Shown here one piece after another: positions 9,452 to 16,612 of a stretch of DNA of 45,775 nucleotides. Each line of letters opens with the position of its first letter. Within the stretch, counting starts at the first letter, position 1. A program made the position numbers and the translations under genes. The notes beneath the pieces are model-generated. The model was not told the DNA's origin, made no database searches, and saw only the letters and a list, made by a program, of their open reading frames with translations. Source of the DNA: a bacterium (lineage in GTDB: Bacteria > Myxococcota_A > UBA9160 > UBA6930). The stretch covers positions 1 to 45,775 of the forward strand of contig JAAETT010000102.1 in NCBI GenBank assembly GCA_024228115.1, given 5' to 3'.

Positions 9452-10479
9452 ATCAATCGCTCTCGGCTTTCGAGCAGGCCCGCCCGCGCCAGGACCTGCA
9501 GCAGCTCGTGCGCCTGCTTCAGAGCGTCGTCCTTCCTGTCGGAGCCGAGCAGGGCCTGAAGCGACGCAGCTTGGCCGGCCAAGCTGCCAGGATCTCGCTG
9601 GGTCAACTCCCGAGCTTCGGCCAAGGCCTCTTCCGCAGCGCCACGCGCCAACAGAGAGCGAATCAGCGCCAGGCGACTCGCCGCTTCACCAGGTCGATCT
9701 TCGATCAGCTTTCGCAACCAGGTCTCGTAGTCTCGTGCCTTCCCGAGCGCGGCGTAGGTGGCTTCGATCTTCGGGTATACCTGCGGCCCGCTGCGTCGAT
9801 CGATTTCGGGAACGCGCTTCCAGGCTTCGAGGGCGCGCTTGTCCTTTCCGCGCTCGGCTTCGAGCTCACCGAGGGCAACCCAGGCATCGGTCGCATCTGC
9901 GTCCTTGCGCAGCGCTCGTTTCAAATCTCGACGGGCATCGTCGCTGCGCCCTTCCGCGTGAGCCACGGCCGCGGAACGAACCCACAACGCCGCCTCGTCC
10001 GCGGCCCCATCTTCGCCGGTTTGTTTCGCCAGACGCCGATTCATCTCGAGCGCGCGACCGAAATCCCGAGCGTCCGCGTGGAGCTCCCCCAGTGCCCGCA
10101 GGGCTGTCGGATCCTTCGGAGCGTTCTCGAGCACTTCCTCGAACGCGGCAATCGCCCGCTGCAGGAATCCTCCGCGCTGGAAATCTCCGGCCAATCCGGC
10201 CAGGGCTTCGTTCCGCGCTCCCCCCGGAAGCTCCGTTCGCAAGAGCAGGTTCTGATGGATCCGGATTGCCCGCCCGATCTCGCCACGGCTCCGATACAGA
10301 GCCGCCAAGGCGAGGTACGCGTCCGGGTCATCGGAATCTGCGCGCGCTGCGCGCACCAGAGCCTCTTCCGCTCCGTTCAGGTCGCGCTCGAGCAGACGCA
10401 GCAGCGCCTCCCGAAACGGATCCTCCCGGGAATGCGACGCCCTGCCCACCCCGCGGAGCGCCCTACCAATCCGACTCAC
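9448..10479 (-). CDS. lapB: LapB/YciM-like TPR protein lacking membrane anchor and rubredoxin domain
   Basis: A 343-residue TPR protein directly after lapA, as in E. coli. The segment RSRGEIGRAIRIHQNLL closely matches the first TPR region of E. coli LapB, and helix pairs follow throughout (for example ALGELHADARDFGRALE and WVALGELEAERGKDKRALE). LapB scaffolds LPS assembly and, in enterobacteria, steers LpxC to FtsH. Two family hallmarks are absent: there is no hydrophobic N-terminal helix (it starts MSRIGRALRGVGRASHSR), and there are no C-terminal CxxC pairs of the rubredoxin-like domain (it ends LLESRERLM). Either this is a reduced cytosolic version or the lineage uses a different arrangement. 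GTG start, 10 nt after lapA. Confidence 0.8.
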   Translation of the reverse strand: MSRIGRALRGVGRASHSREDPFREALLRLLERDLNGAEEALVRAARADSDDPDAYLALAALYRSRGEIGRAIRIHQNLLLRTELPGGARNEALAGLAGDFQRGGFLQRAIAAFEEVLENAPKDPTALRALGELHADARDFGRALEMNRRLAKQTGEDGAADEAALWVRSAAVAHAEGRSDDARRDLKRALRKDADATDAWVALGELEAERGKDKRALEAWKRVPEIDRRSGPQVYPKIEATYAALGKARDYETWLRKLIEDRPGEAASRLALIRSLLARGAAEEALAEARELTQRDPGSLAGQAASLQALLGSDRKDDALKQAHELLQVLARAGLLESRERLM

Positions 10480-10489
10480 CGAGCGCGGC

Positions 10490-10843
10490 TCATGGAGCGC
10501 CTGGAACCGGCGAGTCCTCCGCCGAGCCGTCGTTCACGGCCTCGCTGCCTGCCAGCGGCAGATTGCGAAGCTGGTGGATCTCCGACTCGAGGCCGACCAC
10601 CGCTTTCCGGTAGCGCCGGGCCACCAGGCTCTTCTTGGCGAGCTGATACAGCAATCCTGCGCTCGCGCAGAGCACGCCGACCAGAAAGGCGAGACCGAGC
10701 GCGATCCACAATGCCACCGGCGGTGCCTGCCAGAACAGGAGATCCACATTCACCAGCACCGAGTTCGCATCCGGCAGCGTTCGAGAAACGTAGACGAGGC
10801 CCGCCAGGAGCACGAGCACGACCAATCGGCGAATCCATTTCAC
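10490..10843 (-). CDS. lapA: LapA-family (DUF1049) inner membrane protein
   Basis: A 117-residue protein with two membrane helices (about residues 5-22 and 44-66) and a cytoplasmic helical tail with Lys/Arg-rich segments. The family is DUF1049/LapA, which works with LapB in LPS assembly. The lumenal loop NSVLVNVDLLFWQAPPVALW has the typical LapA spacing. The start is GTG with GGAGG about 10 nt upstream. The order rpsA-ihfB-lapA-lapB is the same as in many gammaproteobacteria, which supports the assignment. The C-terminal tail is Ser/Asp-rich and probably disordered. Confidence 0.85.
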   Translation of the reverse strand: MKWIRRLVVLVLLAGLVYVSRTLPDANSVLVNVDLLFWQAPPVALWIALGLAFLVGVLCASAGLLYQLAKKSLVARRYRKAVVGLESEIHQLRNLPLAGSEAVNDGSAEDSPVPGAP

Positions 10844-10895
10844 GAGCTGTGATCCTCCCCTACGAGACGCTTCGACGCCCCGAGGTCAAGGCCCC

Positions 10896-11222
10896 TCATT
10901 CCCGTGTATCGTCGTCGTCGGCCGATTCGTCCAGCGGCGCTGAAGAGGCGTCGACCATCTCCTTCAGCTCCTTGCCCACCTTGAAGAAGGGCGTCCGCTT
11001 GGCGGGAATATGGACTTCCTCGCCCGTCTTCGGATTGCGACCCTCGCGAGCCTCCCGGACTTTCACCTGGAAGCTCCCGAAGCCACGGATCTCGATCCGA
11101 TGCCCGTGCTTCAACGCTTCCGTCATCGAATCGAAGATCGTATTGACGACGATCTCCGTGTCCTTCTTCGAGATATGCGGCGTGAGCTCTGCCACTTTCT
11201 CGATGAGTCCGCTCTTGGTCAT
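10896..11222 (-). CDS. ihfB: Integration host factor beta-like / HU-family DNA-binding protein
   Basis: A 108-residue HU/IHF-fold protein that bends DNA. The N-terminal helices (MTKSGLIEKVAELTPHISKK) are followed by the RGFGSFQVKVREAREGRNP beta-arm and the PKTGEEV...PAKRTPFFKVGKELK core. It is about 14 residues longer than E. coli IHF-beta because of an acidic tail (LDESADDDDTRE). Position directly after rpsA identifies it as the IHF-beta (HimD) orthologue rather than HU. The ATG at 11222 has GGAGA seven bases upstream. A strong hairpin separates it from rpsA. The partner IHF-alpha is not in the window; IHF commonly assists sigma54 promoters such as the one proposed near 36.55 kb. Confidence 0.88.
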   Translation of the reverse strand: MTKSGLIEKVAELTPHISKKDTEIVVNTIFDSMTEALKHGHRIEIRGFGSFQVKVREAREGRNPKTGEEVHIPAKRTPFFKVGKELKEMVDASSAPLDESADDDDTRE

Positions 11223-11240
11223 CACTGTCTCCGCTGGTCG

Positions 11241-11273
11241 GTGGGGGGCCGGGCTTCTCGGCCCGACCCCCAC
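11241..11273 (-). terminator. Strong GC stem-loop between rpsA and ihfB
   Basis: Arms at 11241-11254 and 11261-11273 pair over about 12 bp (one bulge and one G-U pair), with a 6-nt loop. It lies 28 nt after the rpsA stop and before the ihfB Shine-Dalgarno. No U-run follows on the minus strand, so it is more likely a partial terminator or an RNA-stability element that separates rpsA expression from ihfB than a complete terminator. Confidence 0.5.
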
Positions 11274-11300
11274 AGAGATCGGTTGACACTGGGCGAGGAG

Positions 11301-13013
11301 CTAACTCTCCTCGCCACCTCCCTGCTCGAGCTTCTCTTTGAGAGCCGCGAGAGCGCCGACGTCGCCCAGTGTCGACGTCTGCGTCAACGACTGTTGGGCG
11401 GCCATCTTCTTGAGCGCATCCCGTTGATCCCTGTCCGAAACGGCCTTGATCGAAAGGGAGATCTTCTGATCCACCGGATCGACCTTGGTGACGATGGCCG
11501 TCACCGTATCGCCCTGGGACACGGCGTCCGAAGGCTTCTCGACCGGTTCCTGCGCGAGCTCCGAGCTGTAGACCAGCCCCTCGATGCCGTCCTCGAGCTT
11601 CACGAAGGCACCGAAGTCGGTCACGTTCGTGACCTCGCCGGTGATCTCGCTGCCGAGGGCGAACTTCTTGAGGATGTCGTCCCACGGGTTGGACTCGAGC
11701 TGCTTGATCCCCAGCGAGAACTTTTCGTTCTCCCGGTCGATCTTGAGCACGACGGCCTCGACGTGGTTGCCCTTCTCGAATTTCTCGCTCGGGTGCTTGA
11801 TGTTCTCGGTCCACGAAATGTCCGAGACGTGCACCAGACCGTCGATCCCCTCTTCGAGGCCCACGAAGACGCCGAAGTTGGTGATGTTGCGGATCTCGCC
11901 GGAGACATGGGTACCGATCGGGTATTTCTCCTCGATCAGTGCCCACGGGTTCGGCTCGATCTGCTTCATGCCCAGTGAGATCTTGCGGTTGTACTCGTCC
12001 ACATCCAGAACGACCGCCTCGACGTCGGTTCCGATCTCCACGACCTTCGACGGGTGCTTGACCCGCTTGGTCCAGGACATCTCGGATACGTGGACCAGGC
12101 CTTCGATGCCCGGCTCGAGCTCGATGAAGGCACCGTAGTCCGTCAGCGACACGCACTTGCCATTCAGGCGCTTGCCGATCGGATACCGCATCGCCGCATC
12201 GACCCAGGGATCCGGCTGGATCTGCTTCAGACCCAACGAGACCCTTTCGGTCTCTGCGTCGAAACGCAGCACCTTCACCTTGATCTCGTCACCGACCCGG
12301 AACAGCTCGCTCGGGTGATTCACCCGACCCCAGCTCATGTCGGTGACATGCAACAGACCATCGATTCCGCCGAGATCGATGAACGCACCGTAGTCGGTGA
12401 TGTTCTTGATCACGCCGTCGACGATCTGGGCCTCCTGGAGAGTTTCCAGGGTGGTGGCCCGCATCTTCTCGCGCTCTTTTTCGAGCAGCGCGCGGCGAGA
12501 GAGCACGATGTTCGCACGCCGTTGGTTGAACTTGATGATCTTGAACTCGAGACGCTCGCCGAGCAGGTTCTCGAGGTTCCTGACCGGCCGCAAGTCGACC
12601 TGGGAACCGGGAAGGAACGCCTTCACGCCGATATCGACGCTGAGACCACCCTTCACCCGCGAGAGGATGCGCCCCTCGACAGGTTTGTCCGCCTCAAAGG
12701 CATCGCTGATCTCATCCCAGACCTTGACCCGATCGGCCTTGTCCTTGGAGAGCACGATGCGACCGTCGTCGTCCTCGGCCTCCTCGATCAAGACGTCGAC
12801 TTCGTCGCCGACCTTGACCAGGATCTTCCCCTGTTCGTCCATGAACTCCCAGAGGTCGATGAACCCCTCGGATTTGAAACCGACATCGACCTGGACGTGG
12901 TCGTCATCGATGGAGAGGATGCGGCCCTTGGTGACCTCCCCCTCCTTCATCTTCTTCTCGGAAGCCGAGAAGAGGTCGGCGAAGGATTCGCCTGTTGTTA
13001 TTTCCTGAGTCAT
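11301..13013 (-). CDS. rpsA: 30S ribosomal protein S1
   Basis: A 570-residue S1 protein with six S1/OB repeats, the full Gram-negative form (E. coli 557). S1 binds mRNA at the 30S subunit and helps unfold initiation regions. The repeats are recognisable by recurring pieces: VTKGRILSIDDDHVQVDVGF (first), VEGRILSRVKGGLSVDIGV (second), then four with the GLVHVSEMSW/GLVHVSDISW pattern. The C-terminus is acidic and Gly/Glu-rich. The start is ATG 13013. The initiation region is unusual (see the entry at 13014-13033). It lies 11 nt after tyrA, without the aroA and cmk genes often found between them. Confidence 0.95.
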   Translation of the reverse strand: MTQEITTGESFADLFSASEKKMKEGEVTKGRILSIDDDHVQVDVGFKSEGFIDLWEFMDEQGKILVKVGDEVDVLIEEAEDDDGRIVLSKDKADRVKVWDEISDAFEADKPVEGRILSRVKGGLSVDIGVKAFLPGSQVDLRPVRNLENLLGERLEFKIIKFNQRRANIVLSRRALLEKEREKMRATTLETLQEAQIVDGVIKNITDYGAFIDLGGIDGLLHVTDMSWGRVNHPSELFRVGDEIKVKVLRFDAETERVSLGLKQIQPDPWVDAAMRYPIGKRLNGKCVSLTDYGAFIELEPGIEGLVHVSEMSWTKRVKHPSKVVEIGTDVEAVVLDVDEYNRKISLGMKQIEPNPWALIEEKYPIGTHVSGEIRNITNFGVFVGLEEGIDGLVHVSDISWTENIKHPSEKFEKGNHVEAVVLKIDRENEKFSLGIKQLESNPWDDILKKFALGSEITGEVTNVTDFGAFVKLEDGIEGLVYSSELAQEPVEKPSDAVSQGDTVTAIVTKVDPVDQKISLSIKAVSDRDQRDALKKMAAQQSLTQTSTLGDVGALAALKEKLEQGGGEES

Positions 13014-13033
13014 GTGAAGTGTCTTCACTCCTT
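13014..13033 (-). promoter_or_regulatory. rpsA translation initiation region with hairpin between SD and ATG
   Basis: Reading the minus strand, AAGGAG (13033-13028) is followed by GTGAAG-ACA-CTTCAC (13028-13014), a perfect 6-bp stem with a 3-nt loop, and then immediately by the rpsA ATG. In linear form the Shine-Dalgarno is 14 nt from the ATG, too far; folding the hairpin would bring them together. The tyrA stop codon lies inside the stem, so ribosomes finishing tyrA would disrupt it. E. coli rpsA also has a structured, non-canonical initiation region used for S1 autocontrol; similar use here is inference. Confidence 0.5.
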
Positions 13034-13960
13034 GGTGGCCGCCACTGGGGCAGCCTGAATTTCCGGGATTTCGCCCCCGGATCGGGCGTTTTCGTCGCCG
13101 TCCGTCTTCCACTCGCTACGAGCGAGCAGATCACGGGCGGCAGACAACTGAGCGGAGACTGCTTCCAGATCTCCGGCTTCGATTCTTCGGGCAAGTTCGG
13201 CCAACTGCCGGCCTGCCTCTTCGAGGGGCGCGACCAGTGCCTTGCGATTGGTCACCAGGATGTCGGCCCACATCTCGGGCTCGCTGCGCGCGACCCGCGT
13301 GAAATCGCGAAAACCAGCGCCCTTCAAGGCAGCCGCTGACGTGCCGGCCGCATCGAGTGCCCGTGCATAGGCGAAGGCCACGACATGCGGGAGATGGCTG
13401 ACCCATGCCACCTCGTCATCGTGGCAAGCCGGCTCCCGGCGTTCGATCCTCGCACCGAGCTCGGACCAGAAGGCAGCAAGCCGCGCTGCATCGGCTTCGT
13501 CGTCGGGGCCGCGGGGCGTCACCACGCAAGCAGCGCCCTCGAAGAGATCGGCTCGCGCAAAGTCGAGCCCGCTCGCGTGGCTTCCCGCCATCGGGTGGGA
13601 GCCCACATAACGCACGCCCGGGGGCAGCACGCCCGGCAACGTATCCGCAAGGATCCCCTTGACGCTGCCCACGTCCGTCACCAGGCAGCCGGGGGAAAGA
13701 TGGGGGCCGAGAGCGCGCAGGGTCTCTTCCATGGCAAATACCGGCGTTGCCAGAATCACCAGATCCGCGTCCCGAACACCGGCCGCCGGATCGGTACCGG
13801 CCTCGTCACAGAAGCCTCGTTCGACGGCACGCGTCGCCATTTCCGAGCGGCGGCTGAGCCCGATGACCCGACGCACACTGCGGCGCTGGCGAGCGGCCGC
13901 AGCGACCGAGCCACCCAGAAGCCCAAGACCAACGACTGCGAGGGTTTCGAAGTCGCTCAC
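13025..13960 (-). CDS. tyrA: Prephenate dehydrogenase
   Basis: A 311-residue NAD(P)-dependent enzyme that converts prephenate to 4-hydroxyphenylpyruvate for tyrosine. The Rossmann motif VVGLGLLGGS is at residues 9-18. Family motifs follow: DLVILATPVFAMEETL, CLVTDVGSVKG, and the substrate His in VGSHPMAGSHASG. The helical dimer domain contains VAWVSHLPHVVAFAYA. There is no ACT or chorismate mutase domain, so it is the monofunctional form; a cyclohexadienyl dehydrogenase using arogenate is also possible. The GTG start overlaps the hisC stop. It stands between hisC and rpsA in the aromatic part of the long operon. Confidence 0.88.
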   Translation of the reverse strand: MSDFETLAVVGLGLLGGSVAAAARQRRSVRRVIGLSRRSEMATRAVERGFCDEAGTDPAAGVRDADLVILATPVFAMEETLRALGPHLSPGCLVTDVGSVKGILADTLPGVLPPGVRYVGSHPMAGSHASGLDFARADLFEGAACVVTPRGPDDEADAARLAAFWSELGARIERREPACHDDEVAWVSHLPHVVAFAYARALDAAGTSAAALKGAGFRDFTRVARSEPEMWADILVTNRKALVAPLEEAGRQLAELARRIEAGDLEAVSAQLSAARDLLARSEWKTDGDENARSGGEIPEIQAAPVAATKE

Positions 13961-15054
13961 GCCTTCGTCCCCCGCCACGTCTCTACGACCTTGATCAGCT
14001 TCTCGTTCTCCTCGGCGGTCCCGATCGAGATCCGCACGCATCCGAGCAGGCCGAAACCGCCCATGGGGCGGACGATCACACCCTTGTGGAGGAGCTTTTC
14101 GTAGGCGTCGTCACCTAGCTCGGCCAGCAGGAAGTTCGCATCGGTGGGCCAGACCTTGAACCCGAGAGCCTCGAGGCCCCGGGTCAACTGCTCGCCACCT
14201 TCGGCATTCATGCGTCGGGTCGCCTCGATGTGCTCGACATCATCGAGGGCGGCCAGCGCTGCCGCTTCCGCGAGAAGATTCAGGTTGAACGGGTGCCGCG
14301 CGCGTTCCAGGTAGCCGGCAAGCTCGGGATCCGCGATGCCGTACCCCACCCGTACCCCGGCCAGGCCATTGAGCTTCGAGAAGGTGCGCGTCACCAACGT
14401 GCCAGGGCGACGAGCCACCCAGCCGAGGGCATCCGGGAAATCCGGCCGCCGCGCGTACTCGACGTACGCCTCATCCACCACGAGCACCACATCCTCAGGC
14501 AGGCTCTCCACGAAGGCATCGAAGGCGGCTGCGCCGACACTCGTACCCGTTGGATTGTTCGGATTGCAGACGATCACCACCTGGGTGCGTTCGGTGACGG
14601 CATCGGCCATCGCCGGAAGATCGTGGGCCAGATTCTCGTCCAGCGGAACCTGGATCGGCGTTCCGCCCATACCCTGGGTGACGATCGGATACATCGAGAA
14701 CGACGGCCACGCGAAAACGACCTCGTCACCCGTGCTGATGAAGGCTTTCGCCAACAGCTCCAGTACCTCGGACGAACCGGAACCGAATACCAGTTGGGCG
14801 GGTGAGAGATCGAGCCGCTCGGCCAGCGCGTTCCGGAGCCGGTAGCTCGCACCATCCGGGTAGCGATGCATGTTCTGCGCCGCTTGCTGAATGGCCTTGA
14901 TCGCCTTCGGTGAAGGCCCCAACGGGTTCTCGTTCGAGGCCAGCTTCGCTGCATTCGCGATTCCGAGTTCGCGCTCCAGCTCTTCGATCGGCTTGCCCGG
15001 CTGGTACGGCTCGAGGCTCGCGATATGCGGCTTCACGCGATCCGCCAGGCTCAC
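13957..15054 (-). CDS. hisC: Histidinol-phosphate / aromatic aminotransferase HisC
   Basis: A 365-residue PLP-dependent class I/II aminotransferase. PLP contacts are in VCNPNNPTGT (near residue 166) and DEAY (D194). The Schiff-base lysine is K227 in TRTFSKLNGLAGVRVGYG. The substrate-phosphate region near the start is LASNENPLGPSPKAI. Lying between pheA and tyrA, it probably transaminates phenylpyruvate and hydroxyphenylpyruvate as well as, or instead of, imidazole-acetol phosphate. The sequence alone cannot separate these roles, and no other his genes are nearby. The GTG start overlaps the pheA stop (GTGA). Confidence 0.85.
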   Translation of the reverse strand: MSLADRVKPHIASLEPYQPGKPIEELERELGIANAAKLASNENPLGPSPKAIKAIQQAAQNMHRYPDGASYRLRNALAERLDLSPAQLVFGSGSSEVLELLAKAFISTGDEVVFAWPSFSMYPIVTQGMGGTPIQVPLDENLAHDLPAMADAVTERTQVVIVCNPNNPTGTSVGAAAFDAFVESLPEDVVLVVDEAYVEYARRPDFPDALGWVARRPGTLVTRTFSKLNGLAGVRVGYGIADPELAGYLERARHPFNLNLLAEAAALAALDDVEHIEATRRMNAEGGEQLTRGLEALGFKVWPTDANFLLAELGDDAYEKLLHKGVIVRPMGGFGLLGCVRISIGTAEENEKLIKVVETWRGTKA

Positions 15055-16250
15055 GATCCGACCCTTTCCGCTTTGACCGGCGCGCCGACAGAAGGTCGGG
15101 CCGGATTGCGCGCTTCGGTAGCGCGCGGGAAGGAACCGAGGACCCGATGAGAATTGGAGAACGCAGCCGCGGCTTCGAAACCCGCGCGCACTTCGGGCTG
15201 TTTCAGATGCCCTTCGAGATCGATGAAGAACACGTACTCCCACGGCGTGCCCTTCAGAGGGCGAGCCTGGATGCTGGCGAGATTGACGCCGTGATCCGAG
15301 AACGGCTTGAGAAGCTTGTGAAGCGCGCCGGATTCGCCCTTACGGACGGTGTACGCCACGGAGGTCAGGTCGTGCCCACTCGGCGGGGGCGGATCGCCTC
15401 CGATGACCAGAAAGCGCGTCGTGTTGTCTCGCTGATCCTCGATCGAACCCGCCAGGATCTGGAGCCCGCATAGCTCGGCTACCAGTGAGCTTCCGATCGC
15501 CGCGACGTCGGCCTCACGGGTTGCCAGCTCGGCGGCGGCCGAGGTGCTGGGCATCTCGATCCGATCCAGGCCCGGCAGGTGGCGATCCAGCCAGATCCGG
15601 CATTGGGCGAGAGGTTGGGGATGGCTGGCCACGCGCCGCACGTCGGCCAGCTGACCGGAGGAAGACATCAAGTGGTGGGAAATGCGCAGCAGGCTCTCGC
15701 CCGAAATGGCGAGTTCCGAGGCAAGCAGCGCATCGAGCGTTGGCGTCACGATGCCCTCGGTCGTGTTCTCTACCGGGACGATTCCGTGCTCCGCTTCACC
15801 GCGCTCGACGATGGCGAAGACCTCGCCCAGGCTGGTGGCGGCCACGTACTCCGCGTGGGCTCCGAACGTGTCCCGGGCTGCCAGATGGGAAAAAGTTCCC
15901 GGCGGTCCGAGGTAGGCGATGCGCACCCGAGCTTCGAGTGAGCGGGTGGCCGAGACGATCTCTCGAAAGACCGGCCGCACGCCAGCATCGGGGAAAGGTC
16001 CCGGGTTGGCCGCTACGAGCTTGTCCGCCAGGTCCCGTTCGCGGGCGGCACTGTAGACCCCAGCGCTTCGGTCCTGTTTGAGCTGGCCCACGCGTAGGAC
16101 GAGTTCGGCCCGGCGGTTCAGTTCCTCGAGGATACGCGTATCCACGGCGTCGATTTCCTGGCGCAGCTCTCCAAGCTCCGTCTCGAAGGACGAATCAGAA
16201 GCCCCTGCGGCAGGTGCGGCCGCGGGCGTGCGGGAGCCGGGATCGCTCAT
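15051..16250 (-). CDS. pheA: Bifunctional chorismate mutase / prephenate dehydratase
   Basis: A 399-residue P-protein that makes phenylpyruvate from chorismate. An Ala/Pro-rich N-terminal tail (about 20 residues) precedes an AroQ chorismate mutase domain (about 22-105; LRQEIDAVDTRILEELNRR, then GQLKQDR). The prephenate dehydratase domain starts RIAYLGPPGTFSHLAA and includes GIVPVENTTEG and the substrate Thr in RDNTTRFLVIG. The ACT domain at the C-terminus begins GALHKLLKPFSDHGVNLASI; its effector motif is QARP where the family usually has ESRP, so Phe feedback may be altered. It is the first gene of the minus-strand run, about 160 nt downstream of a good promoter. Confidence 0.92.
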   Translation of the reverse strand: MSDPGSRTPAAAPAAGASDSSFETELGELRQEIDAVDTRILEELNRRAELVLRVGQLKQDRSAGVYSAARERDLADKLVAANPGPFPDAGVRPVFREIVSATRSLEARVRIAYLGPPGTFSHLAARDTFGAHAEYVAATSLGEVFAIVERGEAEHGIVPVENTTEGIVTPTLDALLASELAISGESLLRISHHLMSSSGQLADVRRVASHPQPLAQCRIWLDRHLPGLDRIEMPSTSAAAELATREADVAAIGSSLVAELCGLQILAGSIEDQRDNTTRFLVIGGDPPPPSGHDLTSVAYTVRKGESGALHKLLKPFSDHGVNLASIQARPLKGTPWEYVFFIDLEGHLKQPEVRAGFEAAAAFSNSHRVLGSFPRATEARNPARPSVGAPVKAERVGS

Positions 16251-16300
16251 GCCAGTCTCGCGTTCAATGCGCTCGCTCCCAGCTCCGGTCCCGGTCCCAG

Positions 16301-16492
16301 TCAGATCCGGATCCCAGCCCAGATCCGGATCAAGCCGAACCAAGCGTAGAACCACGAACCGACCTGCCGGCCACGGCGATGGGCGCGAACGCGCGTAACC
16401 CCTCGAAAAGACAGGCGCAATATATCCGAGGGCCCCGGGCCGGTCAAACCGAAATCAGGAAATCCCTCGCGCTTTCGGGGAGTTACCGGCAT
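16301..16492 (-). CDS. Possible leader ORF with aromatic-rich stretch upstream of pheA
   Basis: A 63-codon reading frame ends 50 nt before the pheA ATG. Near its end it reads GSWFYAWFGLIRIW: five aromatic residues in six codons (W-F-Y-A-W-F, 16351-16334), with more Trp afterwards. This is what a Phe/aromatic attenuator peptide would need. Its ATG (16492) has GGAGAG ten bases upstream. The best promoter lies downstream of that ATG, however, so translation would require the weaker promoter near 16544-16573 or a non-standard start. The coding status is therefore uncertain. The rest of the 16251-16612 gap holds the two promoter candidates. Confidence 0.25.
   Translation of the reverse strand: MPVTPRKREGFPDFGLTGPGPSDILRLSFRGVTRVRAHRRGRQVGSWFYAWFGLIRIWAGIRI
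16304..16331 (-). promoter_or_regulatory. Perfect 10-bp stem-loop in the pheA leader
   Basis: Two copies of the self-complementary decamer GATCCGGATC at 16304-16313 and 16322-16331 can pair with each other over 10 bp across an 8-nt loop. They lie a few codons after the aromatic-rich segment of the leader ORF and end at its TGA. No U-run follows, so it is not a standard intrinsic terminator. A role as antiterminator or pause structure is speculation. Confidence 0.35.
16419..16447 (-). promoter_or_regulatory. Sigma70-type promoter for the pheA-rpsA-cca run
   Basis: On the minus strand, TTGACC (16447-16442) and TATATT (16424-16419) are separated by exactly 17 nt, each one mismatch from consensus. 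Transcription would start near 16412, leaving a leader of about 160 nt before pheA. This is the clearest vegetative promoter in the window, consistent with expression of rpsA in the same run. Confidence 0.65.
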
Positions 16493-16543
16493 CTACCGAC
16501 AGCTCTCCACGCCCGACGCCCTGAATGCCTCCAACTTACTGGA

Positions 16544-16573
16544 ATTTCAGACCTTTTCGGATTTCCGGGTCAA
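16544..16573 (-). promoter_or_regulatory. Weaker second promoter candidate upstream of pheA
   Basis: TTGACC (16573-16568) and TGAAAT (16549-16544) are spaced by 18 nt on the minus strand. The -10 box is poor. If used, the transcript would include the whole candidate leader ORF at 16301-16492. Confidence 0.25.
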
Positions 16574-16612
16574 GCACATCGGGCGTTGAACCGATTCCGC
16601 CTGCGAGGAATC

